From a virus, in the IMG/VR virus record IMGVR_UViG_3300030107_000865, positions 2,204 to 36,272 of that record: 34,069 bases of DNA. One strand, 5' to 3'. Within the stretch, counting starts at the first letter, position 1. Every line of letters begins with the position of its first letter. The notes beneath the pieces were generated by a model. That model saw only the letters and a list, made by a program, of their open reading frames with translations. It ran no database searches and was not told the DNA's origin. The position numbers and the translations under genes were made by a program. Positions 1 through 7,536 of the stretch are shown here, in pieces.

Positions 1-7
1 GGACAAC

Positions 8-50
8 CCTCAGGCTATACTTTGGAGTACGTAACTCCATAGCCTGAAGG
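8..50. terminator. nested stem-loop, likely bidirectional terminator
   Basis: Outer arms at 8-18 and 39-50 pair over about 11 bp with one bulged A. An inner stem pairs 24-28 with 34-38 around loop ACGTA. On the plus strand it is followed by a T-rich stretch (51-60). It lies just after the stop of the leftward SSB gene. In a circular or permuted genome the rightward tail genes would arrive from the other side, so a terminator for converging transcripts fits. That role is inferred. Confidence 0.5.
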
Positions 51-68
51 TTTCTTGGTTTAGGAACT

Positions 69-584
69 TTAGAATGGAACTTCCTCTTCACCTTGTACCA
101 CCTTTAACTTCTTAGGTGGTGGCATGTCTACTACCTCGTCATCATCTTTCGATGGTGGAGTAACATGTTCCAACACCTTCACCCTATCCAACCGTGTACC
201 AACGATTGACTTACGGCTTGTGTCATACACAGACAGTGTAACCATTACTGTAGAGCCGTTACCTATGAGACCGTCTACGTCCATGTCCCATCTAGTTCCG
301 TCCTCTTTAACAACAACAGGTGAACCACTGTCCCAATCTCTACCAGTGTTAAACTTACGTATAAATCTAACTCTAGTACCTCGACCTTCGCTGTCTGGTG
401 AACCCTTCTTCATAGACTTGGAAGCAGTTAGTTTAGCCATGTTCTCGTTATCAAGAATCATGTCGATAGTGCAAGCACCATCAAACTCTTCGTAAGCTCC
501 CTCGAAACCCTTCATGTCTCGATTATCTTCAAAGACTTTTGCCCATTCAGCAATGCCTGTTAAAACAACTTTTCGTGTAGCCAT
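69..584 (-). CDS. single-stranded DNA-binding protein
   Basis: 171 aa. The body is hydrophilic and beta-rich, and the C-terminal third turns acidic, ending in EEEVPF. An acidic tail closed by proline-phenylalanine is the hallmark of bacterial SSB and resembles the acidic tail of T7 gp2.5, where it docks polymerase and helicase. The gene is the last of the leftward replication block, directly after DNA polymerase, as expected for a T7-like replisome component that coats the displaced strand. AGGAG lies 8 bases before the ATG, and a TTGCAA/TATAAT promoter sits in the gap upstream, so it can be expressed separately and strongly. The fold is inferred from context and tail, not from a strong body match. 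Confidence 0.78.
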   Translation of the reverse strand: MATRKVVLTGIAEWAKVFEDNRDMKGFEGAYEEFDGACTIDMILDNENMAKLTASKSMKKGSPDSEGRGTRVRFIRKFNTGRDWDSGSPVVVKEDGTRWDMDVDGLIGNGSTVMVTLSVYDTSRKSIVGTRLDRVKVLEHVTPPSKDDDEVVDMPPPKKLKVVQGEEEVPF

Positions 585-610
585 TTATTTTCTCCTAATT
601 AATTTAAACT

Positions 611-638
611 ATTATATCATATAAAATTTATATTGCAA
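611..638 (-). promoter_or_regulatory. sigma70-like promoter for the SSB gene
   Basis: Read leftward: TTGCAA (638-633), 16-base spacer, perfect TATAAT (616-611). It sits between the polymerase stop and the SSB start. The same TTGCAA-N16-TATAAT layout recurs at 8824-8851. Confidence 0.6.
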
Positions 639-641
639 CCC

Positions 642-2504
642 CTAATGTACATCGGCATATGTTTTTCCATATTGAACGTCAATACCTAAGTCTACATTTA
701 GTTTAAGTTGCTCGTTTAACTTATTGATTGCCCAAGTTAAAACACCTGTGTGTTCATTCTGTTCTCCTTCTTTTATTACGTTTATACTTTCATCGTGGAA
801 CTGACCAACGATGTTTGGTCTCTTCATTCTGTAGTATGCTACCCACTTGTCAAAGCAGTATGAACCTGTACTCTGATTGATGGTAGAGAATGCGTCCTTC
901 TCATACCTTAGTGAGTGCCAAAACTTACTGACAGGGTTCTGTATCCACATGTCATCCTTAATCTTTCTAATCTTCTGCTCAGAGGAAAACTTCCTGACTG
1001 ACCAGTTTCGTTCCCAATAGGCATCCAATAATTTCTGAGCTTCCTTAACCTTCATGCCTGTTTCTCGTGCAAGTTTTGCAGCTCCTACTCCGTAGGTGGC
1101 AGAGTAATTCACAACCTTAAAGTTTTTCCTTAGGTGTTTCAAGTCAACCTCACCACTGTGGTGTTTCTCAATATCCCTCTGTGTAATAACCTTGGCATGT
1201 TTTGCAAGGTCAAGGTGTGGGTCAAAGCCTTTACGTGACATCTCCTCTACATACTTAGGGTCATAGGGTTTCATATAGTGTCTCTTTGTTGTGTCCTCTA
1301 GTGAGGTCATGTCTGCACCACAGAGTAGGAATCCTTCAGGTGCTGTGAGACAACTACGTATCTCCTTCCCCCAAGGTTTCTCTACAGAGGGAAGATTGAC
1401 GAGAGGTTTCCTATGCTTGAAACGTAGGGTATTCGTAAGCCCATCTATCTCTGCTCGTAAGTACCCACTACGTTCACACTCAACGAAACCATTGAGTATT
1501 CCTAGTCGGTGTTGTAGTACAGTGAGTCCATCTAATACTTCTACAGCAGGGTGTTCCTTGGACAGTAACTTAACTGACTCTGTAAGTTCACCATTAACTC
1601 TCACCTGCTCTACCTTCTTCTCTTCGCCTGTCTCCTTGTTCTTGTTGAACTTATGTGTGCAAGGCTTCCAACCTAGAGAGTACAGCCAATCCTTTACTTG
1701 GTCAGTGGAGTTAGGGTTAGCATCTTCAACACCCCTGACTACAGTAACCTCACCGTCATAGGTGTCTGGAAGTCCATGCTCCTGTAGTAAGTCAAACCAC
1801 CTAGTTCCATGAGAGGACAGTGTACCATCCTTCTTGTAACAAACTTTAGGTTTACTCTGTACTCTGTACAGCTTACGCATGGGCATAACCTCAGTAAGTT
1901 CAGTAACTTTCTTGTCTTGTAGCTCTGTAAGTTCAGCCACACATTTCTTTGCAAGGTCAACGTCTACCCTCCAACCTGACTGTTCAGCCTGTCTAGCACA
2001 GTCCATCTTAAACTCAAGGTACATGAAGAACTTATCTAATTCTTTCTTATCTTTATACAGAACCATGAATCTATCCAGTAGATTATTCCACAGTGCATAT
2101 GTAATCTGAACATCTGTCTCACAACGGTGAGAGTAATCATCTCTTGAAAGGTTTTCCCAATCATCTATCTTCGGTTTCTCTATCCCAAAGTCAGGGAAGA
2201 AACTGTCTAGTCCATGCTTGTTTCGTGTAGGGTTTAATACCCAAGACATAGGCAGGGTATCGTATAGTCTCGCATCTATCTTAATATCAAGTATCTTCTC
2301 TAGCAACGGTATGTCGTACCGTATTATGTTATGACCTAGTAAGTGGGTCTCTCTGTTTAACAAGTCTCGCATATCATCATAGTCGTACAGTGTCACAATA
2401 GAATCACTGTATGGTATGTCAGCCTGTGTATCTACGAAAGACAAACAGTGTATCTTTGTTGCATCATCAAGAAGTCCATTTGATTCCACATCAAATATTA
2501 TCAT
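642..2504 (-). CDS. DNA polymerase, family A, with 3'-5' exonuclease (T7 gp5-like)
   Basis: 620 aa replicative polymerase, somewhat shorter than T7 gp5 (about 704 aa). The N-terminal exonuclease shows DVESNGLL (D5, E7), HNIIRYD (D64) and CETD (D131). The polymerase half shows motif A GADMTSLE (D398), the O-helix motif B with R459, K463, Y467, Y471-G472, and motif C QFHDE (H570, D571, E572). All catalytic acids are present. The 762-equivalent residue is Tyr467, as in T7, which in this family is associated with fast polymerisation and ddNTP acceptance. The ATG overlaps the primase-helicase stop as ATGA (2501-2504), so the two are translationally coupled. In Exo III the usual tyrosine four residues before D131 is Arg127. 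Confidence 0.96.
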   Translation of the reverse strand: MIIFDVESNGLLDDATKIHCLSFVDTQADIPYSDSIVTLYDYDDMRDLLNRETHLLGHNIIRYDIPLLEKILDIKIDARLYDTLPMSWVLNPTRNKHGLDSFFPDFGIEKPKIDDWENLSRDDYSHRCETDVQITYALWNNLLDRFMVLYKDKKELDKFFMYLEFKMDCARQAEQSGWRVDVDLAKKCVAELTELQDKKVTELTEVMPMRKLYRVQSKPKVCYKKDGTLSSHGTRWFDLLQEHGLPDTYDGEVTVVRGVEDANPNSTDQVKDWLYSLGWKPCTHKFNKNKETGEEKKVEQVRVNGELTESVKLLSKEHPAVEVLDGLTVLQHRLGILNGFVECERSGYLRAEIDGLTNTLRFKHRKPLVNLPSVEKPWGKEIRSCLTAPEGFLLCGADMTSLEDTTKRHYMKPYDPKYVEEMSRKGFDPHLDLAKHAKVITQRDIEKHHSGEVDLKHLRKNFKVVNYSATYGVGAAKLARETGMKVKEAQKLLDAYWERNWSVRKFSSEQKIRKIKDDMWIQNPVSKFWHSLRYEKDAFSTINQSTGSYCFDKWVAYYRMKRPNIVGQFHDESINVIKEGEQNEHTGVLTWAINKLNEQLKLNVDLGIDVQYGKTYADVH

Positions 2505-4099
2505 GCTGCATTGCTCTCCTTCTCTCTTGTATCCTCTGTGAGGAGTGTTGTCTCAGGGTCATAGTATACACTCCCTGCTCTGCCAAGTCTAGCAAAAGGT
2601 CTGTTCTTATCAACAATAAAGTCAGTAGTGTTCTGAACTGTGACATCTTCGTTCTCTACATCCCTCTCTATCTTGATACAGATGATAGCTTCTTCTTCCA
2701 GAGATGACGCATACTTGGTACGTCCATCATCATTAACCTGTGATATAAATACAACACCTATGTTCAACTCTTTTGAAAGCTGTGCCATCCTTGCACCAAG
2801 AGATGTAAGCACAGAGGTAGCACCATCAACTCCTGTCTGACTTAGATAGGCTAGTCTCTGTACGTGGTCAACAAAGATATACTCTGCACCGTAGACGGTG
2901 GAAGCAAGTCGTGTGTACTCCAGTAGTTTAAGAGGGTCATCATGTGAACGCATCTCGAATACTATAGTGCGTTCTCCCTGTGTTGCTTCAAGTGCAGCCT
3001 TAACTACATCATCTTCTGACACGTTGTTCTCTTGTGCATCATCCTTTGTCCTGACGTTCACACCAAGGTGGTAGGTAGCCATAGCACGATAGGTTGTGCT
3101 ACGCATCTCTTCCATGTGGAGTAGAGCAATACGTGTGTCAGGATTTCTTAGTAACCCTGTCTCAAAGTATCGTATCACCTCAGTCTTACCTGTACCCCTT
3201 GGTGCTTTAAGGAACGTCAAGCCACCCTTGACTATACCCCTAATCTTATCATCAAGACCTGCGTGTCCTGTTGGGGTATAGGAGTAGGGATTCTCTGTTC
3301 GTATTGCCTGAGCTACTTCCTCATCTGAACAGAAGAAGTTGTCAGGTGAATACCTCTGTGGCTTGAGAGCAGTCCACTTCAACTCTTCTCCGTCACCTGC
3401 CATGAGAAACTCATTAGCATCTTTGTACTTGGACATAGGTACATAGTATAACTTAGCAGGGAAAGATTCGTATAACCTCTCTGCACTCCTACGTCCTGCA
3501 TCATCTAACTCACCTGCGTATATAATCTCCTTGAAGGAGTCGAGGTACTTGTAGTTCTGCTTGATAAACTTCTCACCAATAGAAGCAGAGGGGAGTGATT
3601 TGACAAAGAACTTCTGACCTAGTATCTGGTAGAGACTTGCCGCATCAAACTCCCCTTCGGTCACATAGAGTTTATTAGAGGAGTTAGAATTAAACTCAGG
3701 ACCAAACAAATGATTCATGCCCACACCCTTGTCCTTTATCCAAGTCTTAGACTTATCATCAAAGGCTCTGTACTTGACAGTGTGTGGGTACTTGTAGGCA
3801 TACCGTACAGGATTACCGTCTGCATCTGTCTGTATCTGTATACCGTACAGCTTACAAACCTCAGGGTCTATCCCTCTGATGTCATCATAGGTGACACCCT
3901 TAACTTCTTTCATCATAACATTCTCTCTCCTCTTTAATGGATAACTTTGCTTTGCCCAATCAAACACAGGTAGTTTGTGCTTGTTCGGATAAGACTCACC
4001 ACAACTGTGACAGAAACCATAGCCGTCATCATTCCAGTTGAATGCGTCTGAAGAACCACAGTCCTCAAAGGGACAGGCTTGGTGTGGATTATCTACCAT
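2501..4099 (-). CDS. bifunctional DNA primase-helicase (T7 gp4-like)
   Basis: 532 aa. It starts with a zinc-binding primase domain (C9, C14, C30, C33), followed by a TOPRIM domain (VTEGEFD around E148-D152; GELDDAG around 196-202). The hexameric helicase domain has Walker A APRGTGKT (299-306), Walker B YIFVD (D411), and a FISQVN H-loop (Q454). KNRPFAR near R500 could supply the arginine finger. It would unwind the fork and lay down primers for the adjacent polymerase. The full zinc finger means the primase should be active, unlike the short T7 gp4B form. GGAG lies before the ATG, and the stop overlaps the polymerase start by 4 bases. Confidence 0.95.
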   Translation of the reverse strand: MVDNPHQACPFEDCGSSDAFNWNDDGYGFCHSCGESYPNKHKLPVFDWAKQSYPLKRRENVMMKEVKGVTYDDIRGIDPEVCKLYGIQIQTDADGNPVRYAYKYPHTVKYRAFDDKSKTWIKDKGVGMNHLFGPEFNSNSSNKLYVTEGEFDAASLYQILGQKFFVKSLPSASIGEKFIKQNYKYLDSFKEIIYAGELDDAGRRSAERLYESFPAKLYYVPMSKYKDANEFLMAGDGEELKWTALKPQRYSPDNFFCSDEEVAQAIRTENPYSYTPTGHAGLDDKIRGIVKGGLTFLKAPRGTGKTEVIRYFETGLLRNPDTRIALLHMEEMRSTTYRAMATYHLGVNVRTKDDAQENNVSEDDVVKAALEATQGERTIVFEMRSHDDPLKLLEYTRLASTVYGAEYIFVDHVQRLAYLSQTGVDGATSVLTSLGARMAQLSKELNIGVVFISQVNDDGRTKYASSLEEEAIICIKIERDVENEDVTVQNTTDFIVDKNRPFARLGRAGSVYYDPETTLLTEDTREKESNAA

Positions 4100-4119
4100 C
4101 TACTTCTCCTCTATTATTT

Positions 4120-4494
4120 TCACGTTGACCAACTCTGTAAGATATTATCAATCTTTTTAGAAAATTTATTCATAACTATTTGCACATTTACATCCTCTAA
4201 AGAAGAACTTAGAGGATTATTAGTAACTAACTCTTTAGCAGTGGTTGCTGCAAATGTCCCATCAATTAGACATTCAATAGCTTCTAAATCAAAAAGACAG
4301 GTATTCACACCAAACCAAGGTTGATTTCTAAAAGTTTCCACAATTTCTCTACGAAGAGAACGAGCTTCCTTTCTAAACAAATCAGCGTCAGTTATATTTA
4401 AAACCTTAGGTTTAATTTGAGGTACATAAAAGTTGTCAATCTCTGACACAATCCCAAAAGGACCTGCGTTGTAATGTATGTATTGTTTAGTCAT
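4120..4494 (-). CDS. hypothetical protein, early region
   Basis: 124 aa with no family recognised. It has no signal peptide or membrane segment. The middle part (about residues 38-60) is charged and rich in Arg and Glu, probably helical, and the C-terminal end is polar. AGGAG lies 7 bases before the ATG. It is the first gene after the promoter at 4525-4553 and is followed 20 bases on by primase-helicase, so it is probably co-transcribed with the replisome genes. A replication accessory role would be guesswork. Confidence 0.75.
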   Translation of the reverse strand: MTKQYIHYNAGPFGIVSEIDNFYVPQIKPKVLNITDADLFRKEARSLRREIVETFRNQPWFGVNTCLFDLEAIECLIDGTFAATTAKELVTNNPLSSSLEDVNVQIVMNKFSKKIDNILQSWST

Positions 4495-4507
4495 TTTGAA
4501 CTCCTAT

Positions 4508-4525
4508 AAAAGTTGAAGAACTTTT
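4508..4525. other. perfect AT-rich stem-loop at the start of the replication operon transcript
   Basis: AAAAGTT-GAAG-AACTTTT forms a 7-bp stem with a 4-base loop. It lies directly downstream (leftward) of the -10 box at 4525-4530, so it would be at the very 5' end of the mRNA. It may stabilise the transcript or, read on the plus strand where Ts follow, act as a weak terminator. Confidence 0.4.
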
Positions 4526-4553
4526 TTATATCATTACGCTGCATACGTGTCAA
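4525..4553 (-). promoter_or_regulatory. sigma70-like promoter for the primase-polymerase operon
   Basis: Read leftward: TTGACA (4553-4548), 17-base spacer, TATAAA (4530-4525). It lies in the gap between the cell-wall hydrolase stop and the 124-aa gene. Confidence 0.65.
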
Positions 4554-4555
4554 CA

Positions 4556-4987
4556 TTATTTTTCCCATCTATAAAATATATGTCTGTCTATTCTCGTTGT
4601 CCTTGTCTTTGTCTTCGCCCATGCAGGTCTCACATAGGTAGCATGGTAGTGAGTAGCTCCCTCTGTAAAATCTAAAGTTATTGTACCATACAACACCATC
4701 TTTGCATAGCGTTTTGCATTGTGCCACTCATCACTTTCTAAACTAGGTGTGTCTTTTTTACCATCACAGTACCAACTAAACTGGCACTTGTGTAAGACAG
4801 GTTTGTTTGTCCCTTTCAAAGTGACTGCCTGTTTCACAACTCCACATACTGTGTTGGGAAACCTGTCATCTCCTACTCTGTTAGCTACTACCTGTCCTAC
4901 AGCAATCTGTCCAAGCATAGATTGAAACTTTGCTTCATGGTATATGTTCAAAGCCATACACATTAGTGCTGTCTCAACTATAGCCAT
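4556..4987 (-). CDS. cell wall hydrolase, SleB/Hydrolase_2 family (endolysin-like)
   Basis: 143 aa from the ATG at 4987; a TTG at 4999 in the same frame would add 4 residues. The order of motifs matches the SleB family of peptidoglycan hydrolases: NIYHEAK with probable catalytic Glu18, the GQIAVGQVVANRV helix, CQFSWYCDG, and a C-terminal ATHYHA...P.WA block ending in HIFYRW. The enzyme should cut the glycan strand of the host wall. It follows a 29-aa membrane peptide on the same strand, away from the late lysis genes. No secretion signal is obvious. Neither start has a good ribosome site, so coupling to upstream translation is likely. Confidence 0.85.
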   Translation of the reverse strand: MAIVETALMCMALNIYHEAKFQSMLGQIAVGQVVANRVGDDRFPNTVCGVVKQAVTLKGTNKPVLHKCQFSWYCDGKKDTPSLESDEWHNAKRYAKMVLYGTITLDFTEGATHYHATYVRPAWAKTKTRTTRIDRHIFYRWEK

Positions 4988-5063
4988 TGGTTCGCCCAAT
5001 CAACTACTAGTATCACCATAATCATAATCATTATGAAGTATATAGTGTTATCATTTACATTCA

Positions 5064-5153
5064 TTACATCACCTGAATCATACAAGCATTGAGAATAAGT
5101 GTGCCACCTATTATCATAGCTATCATTAACAATATACTTTGTCCTTCATTCAT
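5064..5153 (-). CDS. 29-aa single-pass membrane peptide, possible holin-like
   Basis: 29 aa. After MNEGQS there is one uninterrupted hydrophobic stretch (about residues 7-27) rich in Ile, Leu and Met. GGAG sits at the very end of the integrase gene, 8 bases before this ATG. The peptide lies between integrase and the SleB-like hydrolase in the same transcript. Size, single helix and position beside a lysin would suit a pinholin-like or regulatory membrane peptide; the function is inference. Confidence 0.5.
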   Translation of the reverse strand: MNEGQSILLMIAMIIGGTLILNACMIQVM

Positions 5154-5154
5154 A

Positions 5155-6240
5155 CTACTTTCTCCTCATTTCTAGTGCAGATTTTGCTGTGTTAAAGTTA
5201 TGTTTGTTGTAAGGGTTAAGGCTCTGCACATTCCTATGTCCTGTCACAGACATGATTGCTAGTTGGTCAACACCGCTGCGTATTAATTCAGTGATGGCTG
5301 TCTTCCTCAGGTCTCCAATCTGTAACTCACTAGGAAGCTCACACAGAGCCTTTACCTCATTCGCAAGGGTTGATACCTGAGAATGCTCAATGGGACTGTA
5401 TGCACCGTCTGAGGGTCTCTGATGAGGTATTACATATTCCTGAAACCCCCAGTCTTCTTTTTGCTGCAACAAAAGTTTCTCTATCTTGGTATCAAGAGGG
5501 AGTTGGACAGTTGCACCACGTTTAGTCTGCTTGATAGTCACCATACCACTGTCAAAGTTAACCGACTCCCAATTAAGTAAGCGAATATCTACTGGTCTCT
5601 GTCCCCACTCGTAACACATGAGTGCAAGTAAGCCAATGTTCCTATACTTGAATTGAGAGAAGGCAGTCTCAATGAATAACTCCACCTGTTCTCGTGTCCA
5701 TACGACAGAACGAGGTTCGTGTGACCTCTTCTTAACTCTGGACATTGGGTTAACGTCTATCATACCCAACGATATGCAGTAGTTTAGTATCACTGAGAAC
5801 ATTCTGGACAGTTGGTTGGCATTGTCCACACTCCCATTGCGTACCCAAGTCTCGTATAGCTCTGTGCAGTGAGTAGGGGTGAGGTATTTTAAGGTTATGT
5901 CCCCTAACTCCCTGCCAAACATCTTTGTACTACATATTTTGTTGAAGCCGTAGGTGTACGTCTTCTGTGTGTGCAAAGACAACGAGTTAAACTGTCCTGT
6001 GTTGTAGTAGTAGGCAAGTATCTGTCTCAGGTTACTGTTGATATCAATATTACCTGCCAGTATCTTACCCCTTCTAAAGTCTTCGACAATCTTAACGAGC
6101 TTGGGTATCTCGTAACGTGCTGCCCTACCATCTTTGAATGTTTTGTTCTTAACGACACCAGAAAGTCTTGCGTCCTTCGGTGGAAGGAAACGATAGACAG
6201 TAGAACCGTCTTTAAGTTTTGCTTTTATTGTGTACTTCAT
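5155..6240 (-). CDS. int: tyrosine recombinase/integrase
   Basis: 361 aa. An N-terminal arm/core-binding part runs to about residue 175, followed by the catalytic domain. The residues are R215 (GQRPVDIR), K240 (KQTKRG), R312 in GDLRKTAITE, H335 (VTGHRN) and the nucleophile Y344 (NPYNKHN). The usual His of the HxxR box is Asp (D310 aligned to LRxT); I have seen DLRRTAxTE-type boxes in marine podovirus integrases. It should integrate and excise the phage DNA. The start overlaps the DUF3310 gene by 29 bases. No tRNA-like attachment core was found nearby. Confidence 0.95.
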   Translation of the reverse strand: MKYTIKAKLKDGSTVYRFLPPKDARLSGVVKNKTFKDGRAARYEIPKLVKIVEDFRRGKILAGNIDINSNLRQILAYYYNTGQFNSLSLHTQKTYTYGFNKICSTKMFGRELGDITLKYLTPTHCTELYETWVRNGSVDNANQLSRMFSVILNYCISLGMIDVNPMSRVKKRSHEPRSVVWTREQVELFIETAFSQFKYRNIGLLALMCYEWGQRPVDIRLLNWESVNFDSGMVTIKQTKRGATVQLPLDTKIEKLLLQQKEDWGFQEYVIPHQRPSDGAYSPIEHSQVSTLANEVKALCELPSELQIGDLRKTAITELIRSGVDQLAIMSVTGHRNVQSLNPYNKHNFNTAKSALEMRRK

Positions 6241-6565
6241 CTTCTTCCTTTAATTTTTCAATCATCTTGTTTATGTACCACCTAGCTTTCTCTAGGTCTT
6301 GGATAGGCTTACCTTTGTAGTGCCATCTCCAAAGATATTTGAACGAAGCAAGCCAACAATACGACACAAATGCAGACACTACAGCACCATGAACCATAGA
6401 CTTCATAGCATCTATACATTCGATACCACCCTTTGTGTAGTGTGAAGGGCTGTTCACCATGTCTTCCATCTGTTCACTCTCCATCTGACATTCAAAACAA
6501 ACACCATCATCATCAACTAAGTTGCCACAGTGTTTACAATAGTCTTTATCTAATTCACTCTTCAT
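6212..6565 (-). CDS. DUF3310 protein with N-terminal zinc ribbon
   Basis: 117 aa from the ATG at 6565, chosen because AGAGG lies 5-6 bases before it; a GTG two codons upstream is the alternative. Residues 10-26 hold two CxxC pairs (C10, C13, C23, C26), a zinc ribbon. The rest matches DUF3310: NSPSHYTKGGIECIDAM, then KYLWRWHYKGKP, then DLEKARWYINKMI. DUF3310 occurs in T7-like phages and, as I recall, is related to the T7 gp1.7 nucleotide kinase. A nucleotide metabolism role is therefore possible but unproven. It is the first gene after the promoter at 6636-6663 and overlaps integrase. Confidence 0.85.
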   Translation of the reverse strand: MKSELDKDYCKHCGNLVDDDGVCFECQMESEQMEDMVNSPSHYTKGGIECIDAMKSMVHGAVVSAFVSYCWLASFKYLWRWHYKGKPIQDLEKARWYINKMIEKLKEEDEVHNKSKT

Positions 6566-6573
6566 CTTCACCT

Positions 6574-6619
6574 CTTAAATAATTAACTTAAAGTAGAAGG
6601 AGTTAAGGTTAACTTTAAG
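6574..6619 (-). repeat. copy A of a 46-bp promoter-proximal repeat (operator module)
   Basis: Read leftward it matches 13821-13867 at 40 of 46 positions with a single-base gap, starting with the identical 17-mer CTTAAAGTTAACCTTAA (6619-6603). On the plus strand, ACTTAAAGT (6586-6594) and ACTTTAAGT (6612-6620) form a 9-bp inverted repeat with a 17-base spacer. It lies between the TATAAT box at 6636 and the DUF3310 start, where a bound protein would affect DUF3310-integrase expression. Confidence 0.75.
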
Positions 6620-6635
6620 TATTACATAAAGTAAT

Positions 6636-6663
6636 ATTATACAGTAGTAATTTATTACGTCAA
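6636..6663 (-). promoter_or_regulatory. sigma70-like promoter for the DUF3310-integrase operon
   Basis: Read leftward: TTGACG (6663-6658), 16-base spacer, TATAAT (6641-6636). The -35 box overlaps the stop of the nuclease-like gene. Spacing and downstream sequence match the rightward promoter at 13780-13807. Confidence 0.65.
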
Positions 6664-7119
6664 CCCCTCTTCTTCACATTTATTTTCCTGTGATACTTCT
6701 GCAACACCCTTGTAAGCCTTGATGACATCACTCGAAAACAATTTCTTAATGTTTACAAGGTACATCTTGGAAGCATTGTGGTCTCCACCACTCACCGTCT
6801 TAACGAAATCAAGTGAGTCAACTATTTTTCTGAGTGTCTCAGTTTTAAATACAAGTGTTGCATAAATGTCACCATTGATACACAGATTGTGAAACCAGAA
6901 GTCTGATTCGGTGGCATTAATACCTGATGGTTTACCCCATGACTCATACTCTACGGCTATATTTCCAGTACGCTGCCACATACCCTTCTCTGACTTCACC
7001 TCTATCTTCTTACCTTTAAACATATCAATGACTTCATCTTCCATACCTAAACCAAAGTTCAAGTCTCCTGCAAAGTCAATGTCATACTTCTTTCTGTCTT
7101 CCTTAGTGGGTCTTGTCAT
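6655..7119 (-). CDS. PD-(D/E)XK-like nuclease, conserved phage protein
   Basis: 154 aa from the ATG at 7119, preceded by AGAGGAGA; an upstream in-frame start at 7173 lies inside the previous gene and is unlikely. After an acidic helix (E27-E29) comes IEVKSE (E40, K42), then TGNIAVEYE (about 52-59) and GKPSGINATESDFW. ExK followed by TGN..VE and a SGI-T-(A/S)-D-W block is a recurring phage arrangement that fits the PD-(D/E)XK fold. It could process recombination intermediates, like T7 endonuclease I, or degrade DNA. The family call rests on motif order only. Confidence 0.6.
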   Translation of the reverse strand: MTRPTKEDRKKYDIDFAGDLNFGLGMEDEVIDMFKGKKIEVKSEKGMWQRTGNIAVEYESWGKPSGINATESDFWFHNLCINGDIYATLVFKTETLRKIVDSLDFVKTVSGGDHNASKMYLVNIKKLFSSDVIKAYKGVAEVSQENKCEEEGLT

Positions 7120-7360
7120 TACACTTCTCCTCTGGTAAATCTTCTTTGAGTTGATAGTCTGCGTACCAACCACCCTCTAAACCCTTTGGTTGTTGGAACT
7201 CTAATATATTTGATAGCCGATACATAAGAGACTCTAACTCACAAACGTGTTCATAGTAGATAGGTATCTTCTCTGATGTATTACAGTTAAACTCCCTCAG
7301 TATGTTAACATATTTGAGTAGCTCTAGTCTGTCTTTTGGGTCTATACTAATTGTTTTCAT
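7103..7360 (-). CDS. hypothetical protein, early region
   Basis: 85 aa, family not recognised. Mostly helical and charged, with three cysteines in the middle region and a QLKEDLPEEK tail. AGGTG lies about 7 bases before the ATG. The stop overlaps the start of the nuclease-like gene by 17 bases, which places it in the same translationally linked run. Confidence 0.65.
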   Translation of the reverse strand: MKTISIDPKDRLELLKYVNILREFNCNTSEKIPIYYEHVCELESLMYRLSNILEFQQPKGLEGGWYADYQLKEDLPEEKCNDKTH

Positions 7361-7362
7361 TA

Positions 7363-7536
7363 CTACACCTCTTCAATATTAAATTCTATGTGTCCACCCT
7401 CGGTGGCTAAATGATTCTCAAACCAAGCCTTTGCACTTTCTACATCTGTGTCCATTACTTCCATTGTAACAGTAGCTGTAAACGTAAAGCCTTGCTCTTC
7501 TTCTTCATACTCATGCTTATCTTTTTTTATATTCAT
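7363..7536 (-). CDS. small acidic hypothetical protein
   Basis: 57 aa. The N-terminus is lysine-rich, then EYEEEEQ, then a short beta-like segment (GFTFTATVTMEV), and a tail rich in acidic residues. The ATG overlaps the previous stop as ATGA (7533-7536), with GGAGAAAG just upstream. Its stop lies 2 bases from the next ATG. The packing and ribosome site argue that it is real; the function is unknown. Confidence 0.6.
   Translation of the reverse strand: MNIKKDKHEYEEEEQGFTFTATVTMEVMDTDVESAKAWFENHLATEGGHIEFNIEEV

Noticed and set aside
1291-1761. 156-codon frame opposite the DNA polymerase gene
   Set aside because: Shadow of a gene with all catalytic motifs intact; Ser/Pro-rich composition typical of antisense frames.
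4980-5005. ATTGG-TTCGC-CCAAT resembling a tRNA T-arm near int, possible attP
   Set aside because: The loop is 5 rather than 7 bases and lacks the flanking tRNA 3' end pattern.
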